This document shows, in pieces, positions 35,747-45,079 of a stretch of 64,000 nt of DNA. Origin of the DNA: Pedobacter aquatilis (GTDB lineage: Bacteria; Bacteroidota; Bacteroidia; Sphingobacteriales; Sphingobacteriaceae). The notes under the pieces were generated by a model. It saw only the letters and a list, made by a program, of their open reading frames with translations, was not told the origin of the DNA and searched no databases. Position numbers and translations under genes: made by a program. Every line of letters starts with the position of its first letter. Position 1 is the first letter of the stretch. Location: NCBI RefSeq assembly GCF_030409415.1, contig NZ_JAUFPW010000004.1, positions 37,019 through 101,018 on the forward strand. Direction: 5' to 3'.

Positions 35747-37279
35747 ATGAAAAGGAAAATATTTTATTTAGTTGTAATCCTAACTGGGATGCAAATATTA
35801 AGTGGTTGTAAAAAGTATCTGGAAATAAATCCTCAGGAGCGGGTACTTTTAGATAATTACTATAGAACTCAGGCTGATGCGTATGCCGCATTAGTATCAA
35901 TTTACGATAGATTTGGTTTTCAGTCTGGAGGTCTTTATGATAAAGTTGCCATTATGTGCGCAGCTTCTGATGACCAGGTAGCAGGTGGCGGAGGTCCGTC
36001 TGATATCAATGACTTACAGGTGGTTAATACTTTTACATTAAATTCTCAAACTGGTCCGCAAGGTTATCTATGGAATAAAGGATATGCAGGTATTTTTAGG
36101 GCTAATGTTTTTTTGTCTAAAATAGGTGGCATTAATATGGATGCTACTTTGAAGGCAAGGTATGTTGGAGAAGCCAAGGCTTTACGTGCTATATTCTACT
36201 TTGATTTAGTTCGTTTTTTCAAAAATATACCTTTGTTAACATCAGAAGTAGACCCAAAACAAATTTATGATGTTTTACAAGTAGCACCGGCGGAAGTGTA
36301 TGTTCAAATTGAAAAAGATTTAACCGAGGCTATTCCTTCATTGCCCAATACAGTTCCTGCTGCTTCAGAAGGTGGTCGTTTAACTAAAGGTGCAGCTCAA
36401 GCTATGCTTGGTAAAGTGTATCTACAGCAAAATAAGTATACACAAGCTGCAGAACAATTTGCTTTGGTAAATGGTTCAACGCCTGGACAGGCTAATGCTA
36501 CTTATGGTTACAAATTACTTGCAAATTTTGGAGATTTATTCAAGGTTAGTAATAAGTTCAATACAGAATCTATATTAGAAATTGTTCATGCAAATTCTTC
36601 AAACGGTGGATGGGGCGATGCTGGTGCTTCTGAAGGTAATTTATTAAATATTATCGTTGGTCCACGTGGGTATAAGCCAGTTTTAGCAAGTGCCCCAGAT
36701 TACTATTCTGGTTATAGCTTCTTGGTTTTCACAAAAGAGTTCTTTGACTTTATTCATTATGATCCGCGTAATAAAGCAACAGTTGCCAATTTAGATAGCC
36801 TTGAAAAAAATGGAATTGCTACTTACGAAAAAGGCTATCAAAATAGTGGCTATTTCCTTGAGAAAACAATTGGTCGAGTGGCAGATAAAGCGCCTACCGG
36901 ACAAACAGAACTAAACTTTCCACAGGATTCTTACGAAATCAGACTTGCAGATACTTATATGTTGGAAGCTGAAGCCATTTTGCAAAGTGGTGGTGCAGTA
37001 GGTGCCGGAAGTCGTGCTTACCAATTGTTAAATGCGGTTAGAGCACGCGTCGGGCTAAACCCTGTTCCTGTAACAATGGACAATATTATGAAGGAAAGAA
37101 GGCTGGAACTCGCGGGTGAAGGACATCGTTTTCTGGATTTAGTTCGTTGGGGCAGGGCAGCAAGCGTTTTAGCGTATAAAGGTTTTACTGCAAATAAAAA
37201 TGAAATTTTTCCTATTCCCCAGGCAGAATTAAACAATACTAAAATTCAGCAAAATAAAGAATACGGCGGCACTAAATAA
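35747..37279 (+). CDS. SusD/RagB-family nutrient-binding lipoprotein
   Basis: This 510-residue surface lipoprotein caps SusC and binds the glycan. The ATG at 35747 (MKRKIFYLVVILTGMQILSG) gives a signal peptide with lipobox LSGC (Cys21); an in-frame ATG at 35723 overlaps the susC stop and is less likely. The N-terminal TPR-like helices include ALRAIFYFDLVRFF (about 144-157), and the C-terminal half has NAVRARVGLNPV and the conserved ERRLELAGEGHRFLDLVRWG (about 444-463). It is co-transcribed with susC. Confidence 0.96.
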   Translation: MKRKIFYLVVILTGMQILSGCKKYLEINPQERVLLDNYYRTQADAYAALVSIYDRFGFQSGGLYDKVAIMCAASDDQVAGGGGPSDINDLQVVNTFTLNSQTGPQGYLWNKGYAGIFRANVFLSKIGGINMDATLKARYVGEAKALRAIFYFDLVRFFKNIPLLTSEVDPKQIYDVLQVAPAEVYVQIEKDLTEAIPSLPNTVPAASEGGRLTKGAAQAMLGKVYLQQNKYTQAAEQFALVNGSTPGQANATYGYKLLANFGDLFKVSNKFNTESILEIVHANSSNGGWGDAGASEGNLLNIIVGPRGYKPVLASAPDYYSGYSFLVFTKEFFDFIHYDPRNKATVANLDSLEKNGIATYEKGYQNSGYFLEKTIGRVADKAPTGQTELNFPQDSYEIRLADTYMLEAEAILQSGGAVGAGSRAYQLLNAVRARVGLNPVPVTMDNIMKERRLELAGEGHRFLDLVRWGRAASVLAYKGFTANKNEIFPIPQAELNNTKIQQNKEYGGTK

Positions 37280-37287
37280 CCAGACTT

Positions 37288-37317
37288 AAGGGGTGGATTT
37301 TCATCCGCCCCTTTTTA
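37288..37317 (+). terminator. Terminator between susD and the GH30 gene
   Basis: AAGGGGTGGAT and ATCCGCCCCTT form an 11-bp stem with one wobble followed by T5. It would separate or attenuate the hydrolase genes from susCD. Confidence 0.85.
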
Positions 37318-37363
37318 TTACAAAATAATCCTAATTCTTCTACTGTATAAATCTCTTGCCAAT

Positions 37364-38767
37364 ATGAAATTAAAGGCGATAAGCTATTGCTTTGCGTTAA
37401 TTTTAGGTACTACTACCTTGAATGCAACGGCGCAAAATAATGTAACAACTTGGCTTACAAAAGCTGATCGTTCTGTATTATTTACAAAGCAAAACCAAGC
37501 ATTAAAGTTTTCAGCTACCCAAAATAATAACCCAACAATCATTGTAAACGAAAAACAAACCTACCAACCGATTGATGGATTTGGATATTCGCTTACAGGC
37601 GGCAGTGCTCAGCATATTATAAAAATGTCTGCTCCTGCAAGGGCTGCTTTGTTAAAAGAATTATTCGCTACTGATGGAAATAACATTGGAGTAAGCTACA
37701 TCCGTTTAAGCATTGGCGCATCTGATTTGAACGAAAAGGTTTTTTCATATAATGATTTACCCGAAGGTGAAACCGATTTGAAACAGGAAAAATTTGATTT
37801 AGCATTGGATAAGGCGGATGTAATTCCGGTAATGAAGGAAATCCTGACAATCAACCCAAAAATTAAAATTTTAGGCTCACCTTGGTCACCTCCACTGTGG
37901 ATGAAGACAACATATGATGCAAGAGGCGGAATGCTTAAACCCGAGTTTTATGATGCTTATGCAAAATACTTGGTTAAGTATGTTCAGGAAATGAAAAAAC
38001 AAGGAATTGATATTGATGCAATTACTGTTCAAAATGAGCCACTGCATCCCGGTAACAACCCGAGTTTGTTAATGGTTGCGCCAGACCAGGCCATTTTCGT
38101 AAAGCAAAATTTAGGACCTGCACTTAAGAAAGCGGGCTTAAATACAAAAATTATTATTTATGATCATAACGCCGACCGACCTGATTACCCAATCACAATT
38201 CTTGACGATAAGGAAGCAAGAAAATACATTGATGGCTCTGCTTTTCACCTGTACGGCGGTAATATTGAAGCATTAACAGATGTTCATAATGCACATCCTG
38301 ACAAAAACATCTATTTCACTGAGCAGATGGTAACCGAAAAGCCTGGTTCATCAACCATAAACATTATAAACCCTGTTAGTCGGTTAATTATTGGCGCAAC
38401 ACGCAATTGGGCTAGAAATGTTTTAGAATGGAATTTAGCTGCCGATTCGGAAAATAAACCTTTTACCGATAGAGGTGGTTGCCCAACTTGTCAGGGAGCG
38501 GTTACTATTGATAAAGATGTTGTAAGTAGAAATATCGCTTATTATTCTGTTGCCCATGCATCCAAATTTGTTCGTCCGGGTTCTGTTCGGATTGCATCAA
38601 ACGAAACCGCAAATTTACCGAATGTAGCATTTAAAACACCTAATGGCCTAAAAGTTTTAATTGTTGCAAACACCGCTAAGGAAGCACAAAATTTTAATAT
38701 AAGTTTTAATGGGAAACTAGTTTCTGCAACGCTGGGCAGAGGTGATGTTGCAACTTATACCTGGTAG
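37364..38767 (+). CDS. Glycoside hydrolase family 30, exported
   Basis: This 467-residue retaining glycosidase has a signal peptide (about 1-23), a (beta/alpha)8 barrel and a C-terminal beta domain (about 385-467). The conserved IDGFGYSLTGGSA, GSPWSPPLWMKT, acid/base Glu225 in TVQNEP and nucleophile Glu320 in YFTEQ are present. GH30 members include beta-1,6-glucanases, glucosylceramidases and xylosidases; pairing with a GH5/CBM6 enzyme makes a beta-glucan target likely, but subfamily and linkage cannot be settled here. Confidence 0.93.
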   Translation: MKLKAISYCFALILGTTTLNATAQNNVTTWLTKADRSVLFTKQNQALKFSATQNNNPTIIVNEKQTYQPIDGFGYSLTGGSAQHIIKMSAPARAALLKELFATDGNNIGVSYIRLSIGASDLNEKVFSYNDLPEGETDLKQEKFDLALDKADVIPVMKEILTINPKIKILGSPWSPPLWMKTTYDARGGMLKPEFYDAYAKYLVKYVQEMKKQGIDIDAITVQNEPLHPGNNPSLLMVAPDQAIFVKQNLGPALKKAGLNTKIIIYDHNADRPDYPITILDDKEARKYIDGSAFHLYGGNIEALTDVHNAHPDKNIYFTEQMVTEKPGSSTINIINPVSRLIIGATRNWARNVLEWNLAADSENKPFTDRGGCPTCQGAVTIDKDVVSRNIAYYSVAHASKFVRPGSVRIASNETANLPNVAFKTPNGLKVLIVANTAKEAQNFNISFNGKLVSATLGRGDVATYTW

Positions 38768-38810
38768 TACCCTACATCTGAATAAAATCTTAAACTGAAA
38801 AACGAATAAT

Positions 38811-40601
38811 ATGTCTAAAATATTTAACAAGCATCTAAACATTAAAATTTCTAGCGCTCATAAATATATTGTTTTGCCTTTCTTTTTTATCCTGCTAACA
38901 TTTAACTGCTTTTCTCAAGGTTTTTTAAAGGCTGATGGAAAGCGTATCATTAACGGAAAGGGAGAAAACGTGCTGCTTCGAGGCTTTGGTTTAGGAGGAT
39001 GGATGTTGCAGGAGGGTTATATGCTAAAAATTAACAAAGATGGGCAGCAATATAAAATTCGTGAGCGATTAACAGATTTAATGGGAGAGAAGCAAACCGA
39101 AGAGTTTTACACTGCTTGGTTAAATAACCACACTCGTAAAATTGATATTGACTCTTTAAAAGCCTGGGGTTTTAACTCCGTTCGTTTGCCCATGCATTAT
39201 AACTTATATACACTTCCGATAGAAAGGGAGCCTGTTAAAGGCAAAAATACCTGGCTCGAGAAAGGTTTTGCACTAACCGATAGCTTGTTGACATGGTGCA
39301 AGGCAAATAATATGTATTTGATTTTAGATTTACATGCAGCGCCAGGCGGGCAAGGAAATGATGCGAATATTTCTGATCGTGATGCTTCGAAACCAATGCT
39401 TTGGGAAAGCGAAGCCAATCAGCAAAAAACAGTTGCTTTATGGGCTAAGCTAGCAGAGCGTTATAAAAACGAAGAATGGATTGGTGCTTATGATATTATC
39501 AACGAGCCAAATTATGGTTTTTCTAATCCGGAAAAAGATAAAAACGGAACACAGGAAAAGTTAAATGCACCATTAAAAAAATTAATGGTTGATATTACAA
39601 AAGCCATTCGTGAGGTTGACCAAAAACACCTCATCATTATTGAAGGAAATGGCTGGGGAAATAATTACAATGGTGTTTTTCCGCTGTGGGATAAAAATAT
39701 GGCAATAAGTTTCCATAAATATTGGAACTATAATGATCAAGCTTCAATTGCACACATGATTAAAGCTCGTGATGAGCAAGATGCTCCAATTTGGTTGGGA
39801 GAAACTGGCGAGAATTCAAATACCTGGTTTACCGATGCCATTAGTCTGTTAGAAAAAAATAACATTGGCTGGGCATGGTGGCCACTTAAAAAAATCGGTT
39901 TTAATAATCCAATGGAGATAAAATCTAATCCTAATTATAATAGTGTGGTTAGTTATATGAATAACGGAGGCAATAAACCAAAAGAAAGTAATGTTTATAG
40001 TGGCCTTATGGAATTGGCCATTCATACCAAATTAGAAAATACGATTATCCACAGAGATGTAATAGATGCCATGATTCGTCAACCGCACTCCAAAGAAACT
40101 ATACCTTTCAAACAAAATTTGGTTAAAAGTGGAAGTATAATTAATGCCGTTGATTATGATTTAGGCAGAAATGGTTATGCCTATTTTGATTTGGATACCG
40201 CAGATTACCATACAGTAACCAATAAGAGAACCGCAGGTAACAGAGGACGGATTTACAGAAACGACGGCGTTGATATTTCTAAAGATTCTACTCAATACGA
40301 AAAGTATTATGTTTCCAGTATTGAACAAGGTGAATGGTTGCAATACACCATTCAGGTTGCGCAAAAAGGAATTTACACCTTGAAATTTAATACAGCTGCA
40401 GATAAAGATGGAAAAAGTTTAAGCATCCTTATAAATGGAAAAACAATAAGCAGTAATGTAAATATCCCAAATACAGGAAATTTGAAAAAATTCTCGATTG
40501 TTGAAGAAAAAAATGTAAGCCTTAGTGCTGGGAAACAGATTATAAGAATATTATCGAATACAGGTGGATATAATTTTAGCTATATTCAATTTGTAAAATA
40601 A
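38811..40601 (+). CDS. Glycoside hydrolase family 5 with C-terminal CBM6-like domain
   Basis: This is a 596-residue exported enzyme. After a signal peptide (about 1-36) the GH5 barrel includes GGWMLQEGYM, FNSVRLPMHYNLY, DLHAAPGGQGND, acid/base Glu232 in IINEPNYG and nucleophile Glu331 in WLGETGEN. The C-terminal region (about 440-596) has GRIYRNDGVDI, GEWLQYTIQVAQKGIYTLKF and GGYNFSYIQFVK, typical of family 6 carbohydrate-binding modules. The barrel resembles exo-beta-1,3-glucanase-type GH5 more than cellulase. It follows the GH30 by 43 bases and completes the locus. Confidence 0.92.
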   Translation: MSKIFNKHLNIKISSAHKYIVLPFFFILLTFNCFSQGFLKADGKRIINGKGENVLLRGFGLGGWMLQEGYMLKINKDGQQYKIRERLTDLMGEKQTEEFYTAWLNNHTRKIDIDSLKAWGFNSVRLPMHYNLYTLPIEREPVKGKNTWLEKGFALTDSLLTWCKANNMYLILDLHAAPGGQGNDANISDRDASKPMLWESEANQQKTVALWAKLAERYKNEEWIGAYDIINEPNYGFSNPEKDKNGTQEKLNAPLKKLMVDITKAIREVDQKHLIIIEGNGWGNNYNGVFPLWDKNMAISFHKYWNYNDQASIAHMIKARDEQDAPIWLGETGENSNTWFTDAISLLEKNNIGWAWWPLKKIGFNNPMEIKSNPNYNSVVSYMNNGGNKPKESNVYSGLMELAIHTKLENTIIHRDVIDAMIRQPHSKETIPFKQNLVKSGSIINAVDYDLGRNGYAYFDLDTADYHTVTNKRTAGNRGRIYRNDGVDISKDSTQYEKYYVSSIEQGEWLQYTIQVAQKGIYTLKFNTAADKDGKSLSILINGKTISSNVNIPNTGNLKKFSIVEEKNVSLSAGKQIIRILSNTGGYNFSYIQFVK

Positions 40602-40617
40602 ACTAAAAAACCCTTTT

Positions 40618-41814
40618 GTGTTAAAGCGCTATAAACGCATTTTATTTATTCTCATCTTTTTGGTTACAGTAGTTGTAGTCCTATCAAGATGTATGAATGC
40701 TGCGGATAAAATTCCTGATGATGTTAGGGGCGAATATTATGCGGGTGCTAAAACCTGTGTAAAGTGCCACGCGGATATTACGAAGTCTTTTGTGCATAAT
40801 GCACATGGGAATAGCTCTTCATTGGTATCAAAAGACAATTTAGGTAAATTTTTAAATATCGATTCAAACACTTTCGCATTTAATGATGACATGAAAGTTG
40901 TGGTAGAGCAACGTGATAGTGGAATTTACCAGGTGGGTTATTTTAAAGGAAAGGAAGTTAGAATTCAGAGGTTTGATATGGCTTTTGGTTCTGGCGAAAA
41001 GGCTTTTACATACGCTTATTGGAAGAATGAAAAACTCTTTCAATTGCCATTATCTCATTTTTCAGCAATTAAAACCTGGGCGAATAGTCCGGGTTTTCCT
41101 ACAAATACCATGTATTTTGATAGAGCAATAACCAGTCGTTGCCTGGAATGTCATAGCTCTTTTGTGAAAACAAAAACCTCGCAGGTATCGGCTTTACAAA
41201 TTGATGAAGAGATGGAAAAAGGCTCTATAATTTATGGCATTGATTGTGAGCGTTGCCATGGCCCAGCGAAACAACATGTTATTTTTCATATCGAAAATCC
41301 AGTACAGAAAACTTCAAAATTTATAACAAGTTATAAAACGCTAAGCCGTAAACAAAAAATGGATGCTTGCGCAGTTTGCCATTCTGGAAATACTTTAACC
41401 ACAATTCAAAGTGTTTTCAATTTTGAGCCTGGAGATAATCTTGATAATTTTTATGCTCAGGATTTTGTTTCATTTGGTGGCGCAAATCCCGATGTTCATG
41501 GAAATCAATCGGCTATGTTGGAAGGGAGCAAGTGTTATCGCAAAAGTGAAATGACTTGTCAATCTTGTCACAATACTCACGAAAACGTCAAAGGCAATTT
41601 AACTGTTTATTCTCAACGGTGCATCAGTTGCCATCAAACTCAGAAACATACCAAAGAAACATTAGCAAAAGGTGTTTTAAAAGCAAATTGCATCGATTGC
41701 CATATGCCTATGCAGGCTTCAAAATTAATATCATTCCAAACAGCAGGTAACAAGAATGTAAATCCATATTTACTTCGGTCGCACCACATCGCAATTTATC
41801 CTGCTCAAAAATAG
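40618..41814 (+). CDS. Seven-haem c-type cytochrome, membrane-anchored
   Basis: This 398-residue protein has a GTG start at 40618 (MLKRYKRILFILIFLVTVVVV); the next in-frame ATG would remove the signal/anchor. Seven CxxCH haem sites are present: CVKCH (47-51), then CLECH, CERCH, CAVCH, CQSCH, CISCH and CIDCH. Cys25 in VLSRC is not in a canonical lipobox because Arg precedes it, so an uncleaved helix anchor is as likely. Related multihaem proteins carry electrons to or from periplasmic reductases. It starts 16 bases after the GH5 stop and precedes a TonB receptor, so the electron partner is unclear. Confidence 0.9.
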   Translation: MLKRYKRILFILIFLVTVVVVLSRCMNAADKIPDDVRGEYYAGAKTCVKCHADITKSFVHNAHGNSSSLVSKDNLGKFLNIDSNTFAFNDDMKVVVEQRDSGIYQVGYFKGKEVRIQRFDMAFGSGEKAFTYAYWKNEKLFQLPLSHFSAIKTWANSPGFPTNTMYFDRAITSRCLECHSSFVKTKTSQVSALQIDEEMEKGSIIYGIDCERCHGPAKQHVIFHIENPVQKTSKFITSYKTLSRKQKMDACAVCHSGNTLTTIQSVFNFEPGDNLDNFYAQDFVSFGGANPDVHGNQSAMLEGSKCYRKSEMTCQSCHNTHENVKGNLTVYSQRCISCHQTQKHTKETLAKGVLKANCIDCHMPMQASKLISFQTAGNKNVNPYLLRSHHIAIYPAQK

Positions 41815-41913
41815 AGCATTAACTGCGTATTAATCCTGTTAAATAAAAACTACCTGGCGTAAACGTGCTGGTAATTCGTACATTTGGTTTCTTTGTTCAA
41901 TCGATTATTCTGT

Positions 41914-44241
41914 ATGCGTATAAAATTTTGTTTGCTGTTTTTCCTTTCCATTTTAATTAGTCAATTCGCATTTGCACAAAAGAAATTTAACCTTAGTGGA
42001 ACCATCCGCGATGCGGCAAGTGGCGAAACATTAATTGGAGCAACTGTTAAATTAACTGGTAAAACCGCTGTCGGAACTTTAACAAATGACTACGGTTATT
42101 TTGCCTTAACACAGCCTGAAGGCGATTATACCGTTATTATCAGCTACGCTGGATATCAATCGGTTTCGAAAATAATTAACCTTAATAAAGACATTAAGCT
42201 TAATGAAGAACTTAAATCGGCGAATGATTTGGCCGAAGTAACCGTAAATGCAAATAACCGAAAAAATGAGAATGTAAAAAGTGCACAAATGGGGCTCGAA
42301 AGAGTCGATATGAAATCGTTAAATTCTATCCCGGTTTTGTTAGGCGAGAAGGATATTTTAAAAACAATTCAGCTTTTGCCTGGTGTAAAATCTGGTGGAG
42401 AAGGTAATACAGGCTTTTATGTTCGCGGCGGTGCGGCAGACCAAAATTTGATAATATTGGACGAGGCTGTTGTTTATAATTCATCACATTTGCTGGGTTT
42501 CTTTTCCACATTCAACGCTGATGCAATTAAGGACGTGAGCTTATACAAAGGTGGAATGCCTGCTCAATACGGCGGTCGGTTATCATCCGTATTAGATGTA
42601 AAAATGGATGATGGGAATAACAAAGAATTCAAATTTCAAGGTGGAATTGGTTTAATTGCATCGAGGCTAAAAGCCGAGGGGCCAATTGTTAAGGATAAAG
42701 GTTCTTTTATGGTTAGTTTCCGCAGAACTTATATCGATTTATTTCTTCGGGCTTCGCCAGATTCTGCAATAAATGGAAGTACTTTAAATTTTTACGATAT
42801 AAACGCAAAGGCTAATTACAAAATAGATGATAAAAATACAATCTACCTATCGGGATACTTTGGAAAAGACAACATTGGTGTTAAAGATTTATTCGAAAAT
42901 AATTGGGGTAATGTAACTACAACTTTAAGGTTAAATCATATTTTCAGCGATAGGTTATTTTCCAACACATCACTAATCTATAACAACTATAATTATACCG
43001 TTCGTTTACTGAATGATGTTACCAATTTTAAAGCAACATCTTTAGTACGGGATTTCAATTTTAAGCAAGACTTTCAGTATTTCAGCAATAAGCATACCGT
43101 TAGGTTTGGTTTAAACGCAACTCATCATCGCATTTCTCCTATAGATATTGAAAGCACCACGCCACAATCTCAGGTAAACTCTTTAACTCAAGAAAAGCGT
43201 TATGGTTTAGAAAGTGCAGTTTATGTATCTGATGAATGGGCGGTAACAGAAAAATTCAACTTACTTTATGGCGTTCGCCTTGCTGCTTTTTCGCTTTTAG
43301 GTCCTGGAAATTTTGGCAGTTATGATGCAAATGGAAATATTTTAGCTACCGAGAATGTAGCAAGCGGAAAGTTTTATAAAAACTATCTGAATGTAGAACC
43401 GAGGTTTTCATTAAGCTACCTTTTTAACGAGGAAAATTCCATCAAGGCCTCTTATAACAGAAATACACAGAACATTCACATTTTAACAAATGCTACATCA
43501 AGTTCGCCTACAGACCAATATGTTTTAAGCAGCAACAACATCAAGCCAGAAATTGCCGATCAGGTATCTATGGGTTATTTCAAAAATATTGATGATAATA
43601 ATTATGAATTCTCTGGAGAGGTTTATTACAAATGGCTTCAAAATCAAATAGATTATAAAAATGCTGCACAACTTCTTGCAAATTCTAATATCGAATCTGA
43701 ATTATTGTATGGAACCGGAAGGGCTTATGGTTTGGAATTATTTTTCAAAAAGAAATTCGGAAAGCTAAATGGCTGGGTGGGTTATACATTATCCAGAACA
43801 GAAAGAAAGTTTGCAGAACTAAACAACGGAAACTATTTCCCTGCAAGACAGGATAGAACACATGATGTATCTCTGGTTGGAATTTACAACTTAAGTAAAC
43901 GATGGACTTTCTCTTCGAGTTTTATTTATAGTACTGGTAATGCCGTTACCTTTCCGGCAGGAAAATACCAGCTAAATAATCAAACTGTTTATTATTACAC
44001 GGAAAGAAATGCTGGCAGAATGCCTTATAATATGCGTTTGGATGTAAGTGCCACACTTGAAGGTAAAAATACAGGCCGTTTTCAATCGAGCTGGAATTTT
44101 GGTATCTACAATGTACTCGCACGTAAAAATCCATATTCAATCGAATTTATTAACGACCCGAACAATCCTGGTAAAACTGTTGCAGAGCAAACTTCATTGT
44201 TCGGTTTAATACCATCTGTAACCTGGAATTTTAAATTTTAA
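41914..44241 (+). CDS. TonB-dependent outer-membrane receptor
   Basis: This is a 775-residue protein; the ATG at 41914 (MRIKFCLLFFLSILISQFAFA) gives a clean signal peptide, while the in-frame TTG at 41884 does not. Domains are a carboxypeptidase-regulatory-like domain (about 25-105), a plug (about 115-235; FYVRGGAADQNLIILDEAVV, YGGRLSSVLDVKMDDGN) and a beta-barrel to the end. The DUF4249 lipoprotein gene follows four bases after the stop. This TBDT/DUF4249 pairing recurs in Bacteroidota, probably as a receptor with a lipoprotein partner, with substrate unknown. Confidence 0.93.
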   Translation: MRIKFCLLFFLSILISQFAFAQKKFNLSGTIRDAASGETLIGATVKLTGKTAVGTLTNDYGYFALTQPEGDYTVIISYAGYQSVSKIINLNKDIKLNEELKSANDLAEVTVNANNRKNENVKSAQMGLERVDMKSLNSIPVLLGEKDILKTIQLLPGVKSGGEGNTGFYVRGGAADQNLIILDEAVVYNSSHLLGFFSTFNADAIKDVSLYKGGMPAQYGGRLSSVLDVKMDDGNNKEFKFQGGIGLIASRLKAEGPIVKDKGSFMVSFRRTYIDLFLRASPDSAINGSTLNFYDINAKANYKIDDKNTIYLSGYFGKDNIGVKDLFENNWGNVTTTLRLNHIFSDRLFSNTSLIYNNYNYTVRLLNDVTNFKATSLVRDFNFKQDFQYFSNKHTVRFGLNATHHRISPIDIESTTPQSQVNSLTQEKRYGLESAVYVSDEWAVTEKFNLLYGVRLAAFSLLGPGNFGSYDANGNILATENVASGKFYKNYLNVEPRFSLSYLFNEENSIKASYNRNTQNIHILTNATSSSPTDQYVLSSNNIKPEIADQVSMGYFKNIDDNNYEFSGEVYYKWLQNQIDYKNAAQLLANSNIESELLYGTGRAYGLELFFKKKFGKLNGWVGYTLSRTERKFAELNNGNYFPARQDRTHDVSLVGIYNLSKRWTFSSSFIYSTGNAVTFPAGKYQLNNQTVYYYTERNAGRMPYNMRLDVSATLEGKNTGRFQSSWNFGIYNVLARKNPYSIEFINDPNNPGKTVAEQTSLFGLIPSVTWNFKF

Positions 44242-44245
44242 ACGC

Positions 44246-45037
44246 ATGAAGAATTTTATTTTATACATATTTCTCTGTTTTGCTTTTACATCTTGTAGAA
44301 AAATTATTGATGTTAATACCATTAATGCAGAACCTCAGCTAGTCATCGAAGGTAATATTTCCAATCGCTTTGTTGCGCAACAAATCAAAATTTCTAAATC
44401 CGTTGGCTACGATCAATTGAGCAATTATCCGGCAGTTCGTGGTGCTAGAGTTGTAGTAAAAGATGATCGTGGAAACACCTACAATTTTACCGAAAGTCAG
44501 CCCGGCCTGTATGTTTTTGGGATGCGTGGCACTACAGGCGTAACTTATACGATGCAGGTTGATGTTGAAGGAAAATCATATACTGCAGTTTCTAAAATGC
44601 CTGCTTATGTACCAATGGATTCAATTGGTGTTGTAAGAAATACTTTTTTTGGTAATGAAAATTTAAATATTGCTGCATTTGTAAGCGACCCAATAAATAC
44701 CGAAAATTTTTATCGCTTTAACCTTTACGTAAATGATAATTTATCAGATAGGATTTATGTAAACAATGATAGGTTGACGAATGGTAATAAGCTTCGTTTG
44801 CAATTATATTACGAAGGCCCAAATGATGAAGATTTAAAAAAGGACGATAAAGTTGCAGTAGAAATGCAATGTATCGATGCTAATATTTTTAATTATTGGT
44901 ACGCTTTGAGTCAACAAAGTGGGCGAGGACCAAATCAGGGTACAACCCCCGCTAACCCAACTTCAAATATCTCTAATGGAGCTTTAGGTTATTTTAGTGC
45001 ACACACCTATCAAAGGTTGAACATTACAGTGCCGTAA
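44246..45037 (+). CDS. DUF4249 lipoprotein
   Basis: This 263-residue protein carries a signal with lipobox FTSC (Cys17), followed by the DUF4249 fold: PQLVIEGNISN at about 29-39, GARVVVKDDRGNTYNF, and GVTYTMQVDVEGKSYTA. The C-terminal part is beta-rich with a Pro/Asn-rich loop (about 231-247). It is adjacent to the TonB receptor and likely its partner at the outer membrane. Confidence 0.88.
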   Translation: MKNFILYIFLCFAFTSCRKIIDVNTINAEPQLVIEGNISNRFVAQQIKISKSVGYDQLSNYPAVRGARVVVKDDRGNTYNFTESQPGLYVFGMRGTTGVTYTMQVDVEGKSYTAVSKMPAYVPMDSIGVVRNTFFGNENLNIAAFVSDPINTENFYRFNLYVNDNLSDRIYVNNDRLTNGNKLRLQLYYEGPNDEDLKKDDKVAVEMQCIDANIFNYWYALSQQSGRGPNQGTTPANPTSNISNGALGYFSAHTYQRLNITVP

Positions 45038-45079
45038 CGTAAAACCAAAACATCCGCTAATTTTAGCTGTTAATATAAG

